From NCBI GenBank assembly GCA_023422005.1, contig JAEZSC010000137.1:1-11176 (forward strand): DNA of 11,176 bases. Direction: 5' to 3'. Within the stretch, counting starts at the first letter, position 1. Each line of letters opens with the position of its first letter. A program made the translations under genes and the position numbers. This stretch comes from Bacillota bacterium. Lineage in GTDB: Bacteria; Bacillota; Clostridia; Christensenellales; UMGS416. The notes under the pieces are model-generated. The model saw nothing but the letters and a program-made list of their open reading frames with translations, did no database searches and was not told where the DNA came from. Below are positions 1 to 6,399 of the stretch, piece by piece.

Positions 1-193
1 TGTGCAGATCTATGAGCACTACGGCTTCCGGCTGCACAGCGCCATCCAGGCGGTGCCGGGCAAGGTGACCTATTACGTGATGACCAGAGAACCGGGTGAG
101 GGAGAGAAACATGATGAACGAACGGACACTGGCAGCAGTGCGGCTGGAACGACAGGGGTTCCTGCGGCCGGCCGAGACGCCGGAGGCCTATGA
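1..193 (+). CDS. Probable GNAT N-acetyltransferase, C-terminal fragment
   Basis: This is the 3' end of a gene that begins before the window; the open frame enters at base 2. The visible start of the fragment (IYEHYGFRLHSAIQ, then a VTYYVM strand) has the look of the last helix and strand of the GNAT acetyltransferase fold, where a Tyr-containing helix is followed by GF and a terminal beta strand. GNAT enzymes transfer an acetyl group from acetyl-CoA to an amine; the substrate cannot be told from this piece. The family-like part ends at about base 92. The last 33 or so residues are low-complexity and are read out of frame over the start of the next gene, an 83-base overlap. That tail may be a real extension or the result of a frameshift. 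Family assignment is tentative because only about 30 informative residues are present. Confidence 0.5.
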   Translation, partial: VQIYEHYGFRLHSAIQAVPGKVTYYVMTREPGEGEKHDERTDTGSSAAGTTGVPAAGRDAGGL

Positions 194-1166
194 GGCGCTG
201 CTGCGGCTGATGCAGCCGGTAACGCCTGTATTCAACACCAGCCCCGGAGACCCGCCGAGGCTGGTACACCGGGCGGCCTTTGACGACATGGAACACAACC
301 GCGACCTGCGCACCCAGCGCCTGCTGGTCAAGGGGCGGTTCCTGGGCGGCACCGTGGGTTATGTGCATGCAGACGATCTGGAGCTGTACACCGGCGCCTT
401 TCGCCGAGACATCGAGCGGCTGGGCGCCGTGGAGCAGAGGGTATTTGATACTGTGCGCAGCGCGGGGCCGCTGAACATCCGCCAGATCAAGGAGGAGACC
501 GGCCTGCTGGCCAAGGAGATCGTGCCGGCGCTGCAGCGGCTGCAGGAGGCCTTCCTCGTGTTCGAAGACCAGAACAGCGACGACTGGGAGCGCTCGTGGT
601 ATCTCTTCGAACGCGTGTGGGAGGATGTTGACATTCGCCGCTATCCCCGTGAGCGGGCCATCGGAGAAGTGTTGATGAAGTTCCTATTCCTCAACGGCTT
701 TGCCTCGGAGGCCGGCATGCGCGGCTGGTCGAGGTTGACCGCCCGCGACATCAAGGCCGCGCTGGCCGATTTGCAGGCCCGCGGCCTCATATTGCCGGCG
801 CAAGCGGGGCAGGAGAAGGGCTACACCCGCGCCGACGACGCTGCGCTGCTGGAAGGGCCCGCGCCGGACGTGCCGCCCACGGTGTTCTCGCTGCACCGGG
901 CCGACCTGCTGGTGCGCGCCCAGGAGCACCTACTCAAGGCGCGCTTCCCCGGCCGGGAGGTGCTGCAGTATGTTCTGGTGGACGGGGAGTTCCGCGGCGC
1001 GGCATGCGGCCATTGGCGCTTCGCGCCCTATGATGTGGAGGACATCGCGCTGACGCTGGATGAACCGGAGCGCTCCGCCCGCCGCGACGCCATACTGGAG
1101 GCGGTGGCCGGGCAGTATCCGCCGCCGAGGCACAACATTGTGAAGTATGGAGGGGAGCCACTGTAG
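111..1166 (+). CDS. AlkZ/YcaQ-like winged-helix DNA-binding protein (HTH_42 family)
   Basis: A 351-residue protein resembling the winged-helix HTH_42 family, which includes the AlkZ and YcaQ DNA glycosylases that remove bulky or crosslinked alkylated bases. Family-like features: an N-terminal helix with ERQGFL; an arginine-rich segment (RTQRLL, near residue 65) leading into KGRFLGGTVGYVHADDLELY; a central winged-helix part around residues 105-150; and a C-terminal strand with LVDGEFRGAACGHWRF, like the usual VDG..xGxW wing. The catalytic QxQ or QxD of the glycosylases appears as Q35-P36-V37, so the second catalytic side chain seems to be missing. The start at 111 is chosen because GAGGGAG (98-104) sits 6 bases upstream; the GTG at 96 overlaps that site. 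It may be a divergent glycosylase or only a DNA-binding relative. The family call is fairly safe; the activity is unknown. Confidence 0.7.
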   Translation: MMNERTLAAVRLERQGFLRPAETPEAYEALLRLMQPVTPVFNTSPGDPPRLVHRAAFDDMEHNRDLRTQRLLVKGRFLGGTVGYVHADDLELYTGAFRRDIERLGAVEQRVFDTVRSAGPLNIRQIKEETGLLAKEIVPALQRLQEAFLVFEDQNSDDWERSWYLFERVWEDVDIRRYPRERAIGEVLMKFLFLNGFASEAGMRGWSRLTARDIKAALADLQARGLILPAQAGQEKGYTRADDAALLEGPAPDVPPTVFSLHRADLLVRAQEHLLKARFPGREVLQYVLVDGEFRGAACGHWRFAPYDVEDIALTLDEPERSARRDAILEAVAGQYPPPRHNIVKYGGEPL

Positions 1167-1491
1167 CGTTTGACCATACCTATGCTTCTCATATGAGAGA
1201 AAGGATTTCGCGCCTGTTGGCGCGACCAAAGGGCTTTCCGATCGCCCTTTGGAAACCTTCGGTCCCCACTTTTTACAGGTGCAGAAAGTGGTAATCTGAG
1301 TTTGCTTGTGCACAAATTCCGCTGCTACAATCGTAGGGCCGTATTGCATACGGCCGTCTCGACCGTCTCCTTTGTAGGGCAAGGGCTCTGCTCAGGTTGC
1401 ATGGGCGAGCAGCACACGAAGTGTGCGACCAGCCCTTGCCGCGTGTCTTTTGTGCCCTTCTGCTAAGGGAATGGCTGGATCTTGTCCTATT
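1167..1491. repeat. Hairpin-rich non-coding spacer, repeat-like
   Basis: These 325 bases separate the 3' ends of two convergent genes and hold no convincing gene. They contain a chain of inverted repeats: a perfect 12-base palindrome TCTCATATGAGA (1187-1198); CGCGCC/GGCGCG (1209-1214, 1219-1224); CCAAAGGGC/GCCCTTTGG (1226-1234, 1244-1252); CCACTTT/AAAGTGG (1266-1272, 1285-1291); GGCCGTAT/ATACGGCC with a 3-base loop (1337-1344, 1348-1355); and a long-range pair GGCAAGGGCT/AGCCCTTGCC (1378-1387, 1431-1440) enclosing GCACAC-GAA-GTGTGC (1412-1426). None is followed by a clear T-run, so these are not textbook terminators. The dense packing suggests a dispersed repeat family or several nested repeats; that is inference, since only one copy is visible. 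Confidence 0.65.
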
Positions 1492-2097
1492 TCAAAGAAC
1501 AACACCCTCTGCCGCCAACTGCGCCGGCAAAGCCTCAAAATTCGTGACCCGTACCGCCTGCATACCCAATGTCCGCGCTGTAACCACATTGTCATGCATG
1601 TCGTCCAAAAACAGGCAATGCTCCGCCTGCAGGTCATAGCGGCGCAGCAGCTCTTGATAGATTTCCGGTTCGGGCTTGAGGCTGTGCACCTCATAACTCA
1701 CGACGCCGCCGTCGAACTGCCGGAAGAACGGGCGGCGCTCCAGCAGCCACGCAAAGGCCAGCACGTGAAAGTTGCTCAGGTAATACAGCCGGTAGCCCGC
1801 GCCCTTAAGCCGGCTCAGAAGCTCGACCGTGGGTTCTATGGGCGTCATCAGCGGCATCCAGTTGTCAAACACGGTGTGTATCGCTTGCGCCAGTTCCGGG
1901 TTGCGACCGGCGATGCGCGCCGCCGCCTCATCCTGAGAGATTGTTCCTCTGTCCAGCATCAGCCACTCGTCGCTGCGGAACACAAGCGGCGTCACCCTGT
2001 CGGCCGTGGCCTCGTCGCCCAGCAGCCGCCGCACATAGGGTATGGGGTGGAAGTCGATCAGCACATTTCCAATATCAAATACGATGGTTTGTATCAA
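1492..2097 (-). CDS. HAD superfamily hydrolase, subfamily IA (YihX-like)
   Basis: A 201-residue HAD hydrolase, probably a soluble phosphatase acting on a small phosphorylated metabolite. Motif I is FDIGNVL with nucleophile D8; the usual second Asp is Gly10, as in the FDLGNV subgroup that includes E. coli YihX, a glucose-1-phosphate phosphatase. Motif II is YYLSNF (S108), motif III is the Lys in SLKPEPEIY (K141), and motif IV is LDDMHDN (D165, D166). A helical cap lies between motifs I and II, at about residues 18-85. Translation starts at TTG (2095-2097); GGAGG on this strand (2107-2111) lies 9 bases upstream and no in-frame ATG fits better. It faces the winged-helix gene tail to tail and diverges from the csoR operon. 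The fold is certain; the substrate is not. Confidence 0.9.
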   Translation of the reverse strand: MIQTIVFDIGNVLIDFHPIPYVRRLLGDEATADRVTPLVFRSDEWLMLDRGTISQDEAAARIAGRNPELAQAIHTVFDNWMPLMTPIEPTVELLSRLKGAGYRLYYLSNFHVLAFAWLLERRPFFRQFDGGVVSYEVHSLKPEPEIYQELLRRYDLQAEHCLFLDDMHDNVVTARTLGMQAVRVTNFEALPAQLAAEGVVL

Positions 2098-2179
2098 AGT
2101 CCGTATCCTCCGTGAGTTTTCACCGGTAAGGTGCAGAAGTTATCTTTGTCATTTTAGCAGAATGTGCTCTCTTTCGCAG

Positions 2180-2209
2180 CATTTGACATTAGATTCAAAA
2201 TTTCAAATG
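2180..2209. repeat. Weak inverted repeat in divergent control region
   Basis: CATTTGA (2180-2186) and TCAAATG (2203-2209) form a 7-base inverted repeat in the AT-rich region between the HAD gene and the csoR-like gene. It could be a regulator site, but short repeats like this arise by chance in AT-rich DNA. No protein can be assigned to it. Confidence 0.25.
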
Positions 2210-2246
2210 TCCGCTAAAAAATGTTAGCTAAATCAACCTTTTTCTC

Positions 2247-2275
2247 TTGCGCGGCGGCACGGCGTATGATATGCT
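2247..2275 (+). promoter_or_regulatory. Candidate promoter of the csoR-ATPase-kinase operon
   Basis: TTGCGC (2247-2252) and TATGCT (2270-2275) are 17 bases apart, the right spacing for the main sigma factor. The -10 box matches the consensus at 4 of 6 positions and the -35 box at 3 of 6. Transcription would begin near 2282, just upstream of the palindromic operator at 2290-2308, so a bound repressor would block it. The match is modest; a shifted -10 at TATGAT (2265-2270) has a poor 12-base spacing. Confidence 0.4.
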
Positions 2276-2288
2276 TTGCGTAGAAAGA

Positions 2289-2316
2289 ATATCCCCCATG
2301 GGGGGATAGGGGATAT
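2289..2316 (+). promoter_or_regulatory. CsoR-type C-tract/G-tract operator
   Basis: TATCCCCCATGGGGGGATA (2290-2308) is a near-perfect palindrome; the right arm carries one extra G. CsoR/RcnR-family repressors are known to bind such sites, with C and G tracts flanked by TA or AT. A second G-tract, GGGGATAT (2309-2316), is the exact complement of ATATCCCC (2289-2296), so the same left arm can pair with two right arms. That could allow two repressor tetramers or two registers of binding. It lies 12 bases before the csoR-like start codon, as expected for autoregulation. Confidence 0.7.
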
Positions 2317-2327
2317 GGAGGCATAAC

Positions 2328-2627
2328 ATGGCTGATCAGGAGAAAAAGCCGCATCATCACCCGCTATACGACACCGAGGGCTTGACCAGGCGGCTTTCGC
2401 GCATCGAAGGTCATGTGCGGGCGGTGTCGCGCATGGTCGCCGAGGACCAGAACTTCACAGATGTCATGATACAGCTGGCGGCCATCCGCTCGGCGCTGGC
2501 CCAGGTGGGGCACATCGTGTTGGAAAACCACGTGAACTGCTGCGTCATAGAGGCCGCCAGCAACGGAGACGCCAACGACGCTGTGAAGGAGTTTAAAAAG
2601 GCGCTGGACATCTGGATGAAGTCCTGA
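2328..2627 (+). CDS. CsoR-family metal-sensing repressor, variant ligand set
   Basis: A 99-residue all-helical repressor of the CsoR/RcnR/FrmR family (DUF156). These proteins form tetramers that bind C/G-tract operators and let go when they bind metal or another ligand. Recognisable parts: RLSRIEGHVRAVSRM (residues 22-36), the central helix with IQLAAIRSAL (48-57), and LENHVNCCV (65-73). H68 and C72 match the His and Cys ligands of copper CsoR, and C71 is an extra Cys beside them. The first ligand Cys of CsoR falls at F43 (QNFTDV), so the classic Cys-His-Cys copper site is incomplete. The N-terminal HHH (9-11) could supply a ligand, as in RcnR-like nickel/cobalt sensors. GGAGG (2317-2321) is 6 bases upstream of the ATG. 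It probably controls the downstream ATPase and kinase genes. The family is certain; the ligand is open. Confidence 0.92.
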   Translation: MADQEKKPHHHPLYDTEGLTRRLSRIEGHVRAVSRMVAEDQNFTDVMIQLAAIRSALAQVGHIVLENHVNCCVIEAASNGDANDAVKEFKKALDIWMKS

Positions 2628-2779
2628 ATCTGCAGAACGAGTACAACTTATTCGGCAAGAAACAACCGGCCCGCGGGAGCCCTGGCCCACGCAGGCTGAG
2701 CCGCCGCACACCCCGGCGGTGCCCATGCAGGGAGCAAAGCGCGACACAAAGCCATATGGTATCGGAAAGGAAGAGAACC
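2628..2779 (+). promoter_or_regulatory. GC-rich spacer with hairpin between repressor and ATPase genes
   Basis: This 152-base gap is long for an otherwise tight operon. It holds CCGCCG/CGGCGG (2701-2706, 2714-2719) with a 7-base loop, a stable hairpin, and a smaller CCCGCGGG palindrome near 2670. There is no T-run, so it is not a clear terminator. It may slow RNA polymerase, protect the downstream transcript or set the ratio of repressor to pump. No convincing promoter or gene is visible in it. Confidence 0.35.
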
Positions 2780-4861
2780 ATGAACAACGATACGATGGAC
2801 AGGAGCCGCTGTGATCAGGACTGTTGCAAGCACGGGCAGGAACAGCATGCTGCCCAGGATACAGACTGCGAAAGCAAGGGCGGGGCTTGCCCCGTGGATA
2901 AGGGAGGGTGCGGATGCTGCGGTTCCCATGCCCATGAGGAGGCGCAGGAGCATCCGCTGCGCACGATGGTTTTTCTCATCGTGTCCGGTTTGGCGGTGCT
3001 GTGGAGCTTTTTGAGCGGCAGTGAGAGCGGCCTGACGCTGCTGCCCCGCATACCGCTGCCCGCGCCGCTGGATGATACGGCGTGGCTGGCGGTGCTGCTT
3101 TGCGGTGTGCCGCTGGTCAAGGAGGCTGTTGAGGGCGTCATAAAGCGCCGCGACATCAGCTCCAACGTGCTGGTCAGCATCGCGCTGATCGCCGCTGTGG
3201 CCATCGGCGAGGTGTTTGCCGCCGGCGAGGTGGCCTTCATCATGGCCATCGGCGAGCTGCTGGAGCACCGCACGGTGGCCAAGGCCAACCGCAGCCTTCA
3301 GCAGCTCGTGAGCCTGGCCCCGGCCAGCGCCCGCCGCCGCGTGGGCGATGGCATCGAGGAGGTACCCGTAGCGCAACTGCGGCAGGGCGACATCATCGTC
3401 GTGAAGCCCGGAGAGCGCCTGCCGGTGGACGGCGTCGTATCCGCCGGCCGCTCGGCGGTGGATCAGGCCGCCATCACCGGCGAATCCATGCCCGTGGACA
3501 AGGCCGCCGGGGACACCGTGTATGCCGGCACGATGAACGTGGACGGCGCGCTGGACATCCGTGCCACAGCGGTGGGGGCTGCTTCCTCGCTGCAGAAAAT
3601 CATAGACCTCATGCGCCGTGCCGAAGCCGAGCACGCGCCCACAGCCCGCGCCGCCGACCGCTGGGCCAAGATCATTGTGCCCACGGCGCTGGCGCTTTCG
3701 CTGATCACGCTGGTGGTGTCGCTGCTGCTGCAGCTGCCCGACGCCATCATCCGGGCGGTCACGATTCTTGTGGTGTTCTGCCCGTGCGCGCTGGTGCTGG
3801 CCACGCCCACGGCAGTGATGGCCGCCATCGGCAACGCCAGCCGCCATGGCGTGCTCATCAAGAGCGGCGCGGCGCTGGAAGCCGCCGCCCGCGTGGACAC
3901 CGTGGCGCTGGACAAGACCGGCACGCTGACCGTGGGCAAGCCCGAGGTCGCCCAGATTCTGACCTTCGATGGCGTCACGGAGGACGAAGTGCTCTCTCAG
4001 GCCGCCGCCGTGGAGGCCATGAGCACCCATCCCATCGCCGTGGCCATTCTGCGGCGGGCGCAGGCCGCCGGTGTGGCCCTGCCCTCTGCAGCCAACCACC
4101 GCAACCTGAGCGGGCGCGGCGCGCTGGCCGAGGTGCTGGGCCATACCGTGGCGGTAGGCTCGCTTCGGCTGGCCCGGGAGGAGCGCGCAGCTCTCACAGC
4201 CGAACAAATGGAACAACTGGAGAGCCAGGAGGCCATGGGCCGCACGCTGGCCCTGGTGCTGCGGGATGGCTGTGTGCTAGGCGCGCTGGCGCTGGCCGAC
4301 ACGGCCAAGCCCGGTTCCGCCCAGGCCGTGGCGGCGCTCAAGGGTATGAACTTGAAACTCACGCTGCTCAGCGGCGACCACGAAGCCACCGCGCGCTCCA
4401 TCGGCGCATCCATGGGCATTGAGGACGTGCGCGCGGAGATGCTGCCCGAGGACAAGGCCAATGCCATCGCCGGGTTGCAGCGGCAGGGCCGCAGTGTGGC
4501 CATGGTCGGCGACGGCATCAACGACGCCCCTGCGTTGGCCACCGCCGCCAGCGGCATCGCCATGGGCGCGCTGGGCGCCGACATCGCCGTGGAGGCCGCC
4601 GGCATCGCCGTGATGACCGACGACATTGGCCGCGTCGCCGACGTGCTGGCGCTGGCCAGGCGGACGTTGCGCCGCATCTACGTCAATATTATAATAGCAA
4701 TGTCCATCAACTTTGCCGCCATCGTGCTGGCCGCCTTCGGCGAGATCAATCCGGCCATCGGCGCCATCGTGCACAACGCGGGCTCGCTGGTCGTGGTAGC
4801 CAGCTCGGCGATGTTGATACGGAGCGGCATGAAGAACAACAAAGGAGGCCAGCCTGCGTGA
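2780..4861 (+). CDS. P1B-type heavy-metal translocating ATPase
   Basis: A 693-residue inner-membrane metal pump that uses ATP to move a soft metal ion, most likely outward. Core motifs are complete: TGES of the actuator domain (233-236), the metal-site CPC in the membrane (334-336), phosphorylation motif DKTGT (D378), the P1B HP pair (H417-P418) and hinge GDGIND (577-582). Four membrane segments precede the actuator domain, two surround CPC and two end the protein. There is no HMA domain with GMxCxxC; instead residues 11-58 hold 8 Cys and 5 His, a flexible metal-binding tail. The last helix has VHNAGS, not the typical Cu (MxxSS) or Zn/Cd (Lys and Asp) signature, and CPCALVLATP mixes features of both groups. 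AAGGAAG (2767-2773) supports ATG 2780 over ATG 2756. It is a metal-efflux ATPase in the broad ZntA/CadA/CopA superfamily; the ion is not resolved. Confidence 0.95.
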   Translation: MNNDTMDRSRCDQDCCKHGQEQHAAQDTDCESKGGACPVDKGGCGCCGSHAHEEAQEHPLRTMVFLIVSGLAVLWSFLSGSESGLTLLPRIPLPAPLDDTAWLAVLLCGVPLVKEAVEGVIKRRDISSNVLVSIALIAAVAIGEVFAAGEVAFIMAIGELLEHRTVAKANRSLQQLVSLAPASARRRVGDGIEEVPVAQLRQGDIIVVKPGERLPVDGVVSAGRSAVDQAAITGESMPVDKAAGDTVYAGTMNVDGALDIRATAVGAASSLQKIIDLMRRAEAEHAPTARAADRWAKIIVPTALALSLITLVVSLLLQLPDAIIRAVTILVVFCPCALVLATPTAVMAAIGNASRHGVLIKSGAALEAAARVDTVALDKTGTLTVGKPEVAQILTFDGVTEDEVLSQAAAVEAMSTHPIAVAILRRAQAAGVALPSAANHRNLSGRGALAEVLGHTVAVGSLRLAREERAALTAEQMEQLESQEAMGRTLALVLRDGCVLGALALADTAKPGSAQAVAALKGMNLKLTLLSGDHEATARSIGASMGIEDVRAEMLPEDKANAIAGLQRQGRSVAMVGDGINDAPALATAASGIAMGALGADIAVEAAGIAVMTDDIGRVADVLALARRTLRRIYVNIIIAMSINFAAIVLAAFGEINPAIGAIVHNAGSLVVVASSAMLIRSGMKNNKGGQPA
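4843..4848 (+). promoter_or_regulatory. AGGAGG ribosome binding site inside the ATPase gene
   Basis: A consensus AGGAGG lies within the last codons of the ATPase gene, 9 bases before the GTG start of the kinase. Together with the 4-base GTGA stop/start overlap it fixes the kinase start and predicts translational coupling. Confidence 0.9.
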
Positions 4862-6369
4862 GAGCGGCGCTGCTGGGGCTGGATGTGGGAACATCGGCCT
4901 GCAAGACCACATTGTTCGATGAAGAGGGAGCGGTGCTGCACACCGCTTCCTTCGGCTATCCGCTGGAAACACCGCAGCCCGGCTGGGCCCAGCAGCACCC
5001 CGACGATTGGTATGCCGCCGCGTGCCGGGGCATTCGCGCGGTTCTGGCCGGCTCCGGCATCGCACCGGGCGCTGTGGCCGCCGTGGCCGTGGATGGGCAG
5101 AGCTGGGCGGCGGTGGCTGTGGACGGGGCGGGCGATGTGCTGTGCCCCACGCCCATCTGGATGGACACCCGCGCCCGGGAGCAGTGCGACCGGATGGCGG
5201 CGCTGTGCGGCGAGCAGGCGCTCTTCGACCTGTGCGGCAACCGCCTTTCGCCGACCTATACGCTGCCCAAGATCCTGTGGTACCGGGATCACGCGCCGGA
5301 GGTGTTCCGCCACGCTCGTTCCATTTTGCAGAGCAACTCTTACATCGTCTTCCGGCTTACCGGCGAGCCCACGGCCGAGGCCAGCCAAGGCTTTGGCCTG
5401 CACTGCTTTGACATGCGGCGCGACCGTTACGACGACAGTGTGTGCCGGGTGCTGGGCATTCCCGAGGGCTTGCTGCCGCCGATCTCCCCGAGCCACGCGG
5501 TGGTTGGGCGCGTCACGGCGCAGGCCGCCGCCCAATGCGGCCTGCTGGAAGGCACTCCGGTGGTGGCCGGCGGCATGGACACATGCTGCGGAGCGCTGGG
5601 TGCCGGCATCCTGCGCGCCGGGCAGACCCAGGAGCAGGGTGGCTCCTCCGGCGGCATGAACGTGTGCCTGGAGACCTACGCCGCCGACCGCGCGCTGATA
5701 CTGGCCCGTCATGTGATACCCGGCCAGTGGCTGATCATGGGCGGCACAGTGGGCGGCGGCGGGTCGCTCAAGTGGTTCGCCGAGCAGTTCGGCGCGGCAG
5801 AGCGGGAAGAGGCGACCCGCCGGGGGTGCTCGGCATATGATGTGTTGTGTGAGGAAGCGGCCGCCGTGCCGGCTGGCAGCGGCGGCGTCACGTTCCTGCC
5901 CTATCTCAACGGTGAGCGCACACCAATATGGGACGTGAACGCCAAGGGTGTGTTCTATGGGCTGGACTACGGCAAGACCCGCGCCCACGCCGCCCGCGCG
6001 GTGCTGGAGGGCGTGGCCTTCTCTCTGCTGCACAACATCGATGTGGCGCAAGAAGCCGGCGTCTCCGTGGGGGGCATGGTCAGCATTGGCGGCGGGGCCC
6101 AGAGCCCCTTCTGGACGCAGATGAAGAGCGACGTCACCGGCCGGCCCATCGCCGTGCCCGGCACCGACACCGCCGCCGGTCTGGGCGCGGCAATGCTGGC
6201 GGGCTTGGGCGTTGGCGTGTACCGCGACTTTGCCCATGCTGTTGGCAGCACCGTGCGCATCGTGCGCCGCCACGCGCCGGACCCGGCAGCCTTTGAGGCT
6301 TACCGGCTGCCCTATCGGCGATACCGGGAGCTGTATGGCGCGCTCAAGGATTTTATGGCACGCTATTGA
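4858..6369 (+). CDS. FGGY-family carbohydrate kinase, xylulokinase-like
   Basis: A 503-residue soluble kinase that transfers phosphate from ATP to a sugar or polyol, of normal length for XylB. The N-terminal FGGY domain (about 1-250) shows the phosphate loop GLDVGTS (7-13), IWMDTRA, the FGGY signature with SPTYTLPKILW, and the catalytic base D241 in GGMDTCCG. The C-terminal domain has GGSSGGM, GERTP, the second FGGY signature (GVFYGLDYG...AVLEG) and the adenosine loop IGGGAQSP. The sugar-binding segment is DGQSW (79-83), whereas E. coli XylB has GQMHG, so D-xylulose should not be assumed. GTG 4858 overlaps the ATPase stop by 4 bases. No sugar transporter, isomerase or sugar regulator is nearby, which is odd for a catabolic kinase. 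The family is certain; the substrate is unknown. Confidence 0.92.
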   Translation: MRAALLGLDVGTSACKTTLFDEEGAVLHTASFGYPLETPQPGWAQQHPDDWYAAACRGIRAVLAGSGIAPGAVAAVAVDGQSWAAVAVDGAGDVLCPTPIWMDTRAREQCDRMAALCGEQALFDLCGNRLSPTYTLPKILWYRDHAPEVFRHARSILQSNSYIVFRLTGEPTAEASQGFGLHCFDMRRDRYDDSVCRVLGIPEGLLPPISPSHAVVGRVTAQAAAQCGLLEGTPVVAGGMDTCCGALGAGILRAGQTQEQGGSSGGMNVCLETYAADRALILARHVIPGQWLIMGGTVGGGGSLKWFAEQFGAAEREEATRRGCSAYDVLCEEAAAVPAGSGGVTFLPYLNGERTPIWDVNAKGVFYGLDYGKTRAHAARAVLEGVAFSLLHNIDVAQEAGVSVGGMVSIGGGAQSPFWTQMKSDVTGRPIAVPGTDTAAGLGAAMLAGLGVGVYRDFAHAVGSTVRIVRRHAPDPAAFEAYRLPYRRYRELYGALKDFMARY

Positions 6370-6399
6370 TTGCGGAGCAAGAAAGGTAATGTAAGACGG

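Noticed and set aside
1423..2115. Open frame of 230 codons on the plus strand
   Set aside because: It lies opposite the HAD gene, whose four motifs are intact on the minus strand; the plus-strand product is rich in Gln, Arg and His and resembles no family.
2183..2188. TTGACA in the region upstream of the csoR-like gene
   Set aside because: No acceptable -10 box lies 16-18 bases downstream, so it is not counted as a promoter.
2648..4216. 522-codon minus-strand open frame
   Set aside because: It is antisense to the P1B ATPase with its complete motifs, and its His/Gly/Arg-rich translation is typical of the reverse strand of GC-rich genes.
4678..6273. 531-codon minus-strand open frame
   Set aside because: It is antisense to the FGGY kinase and ATPase end, with no recognisable motif and no ribosome site.
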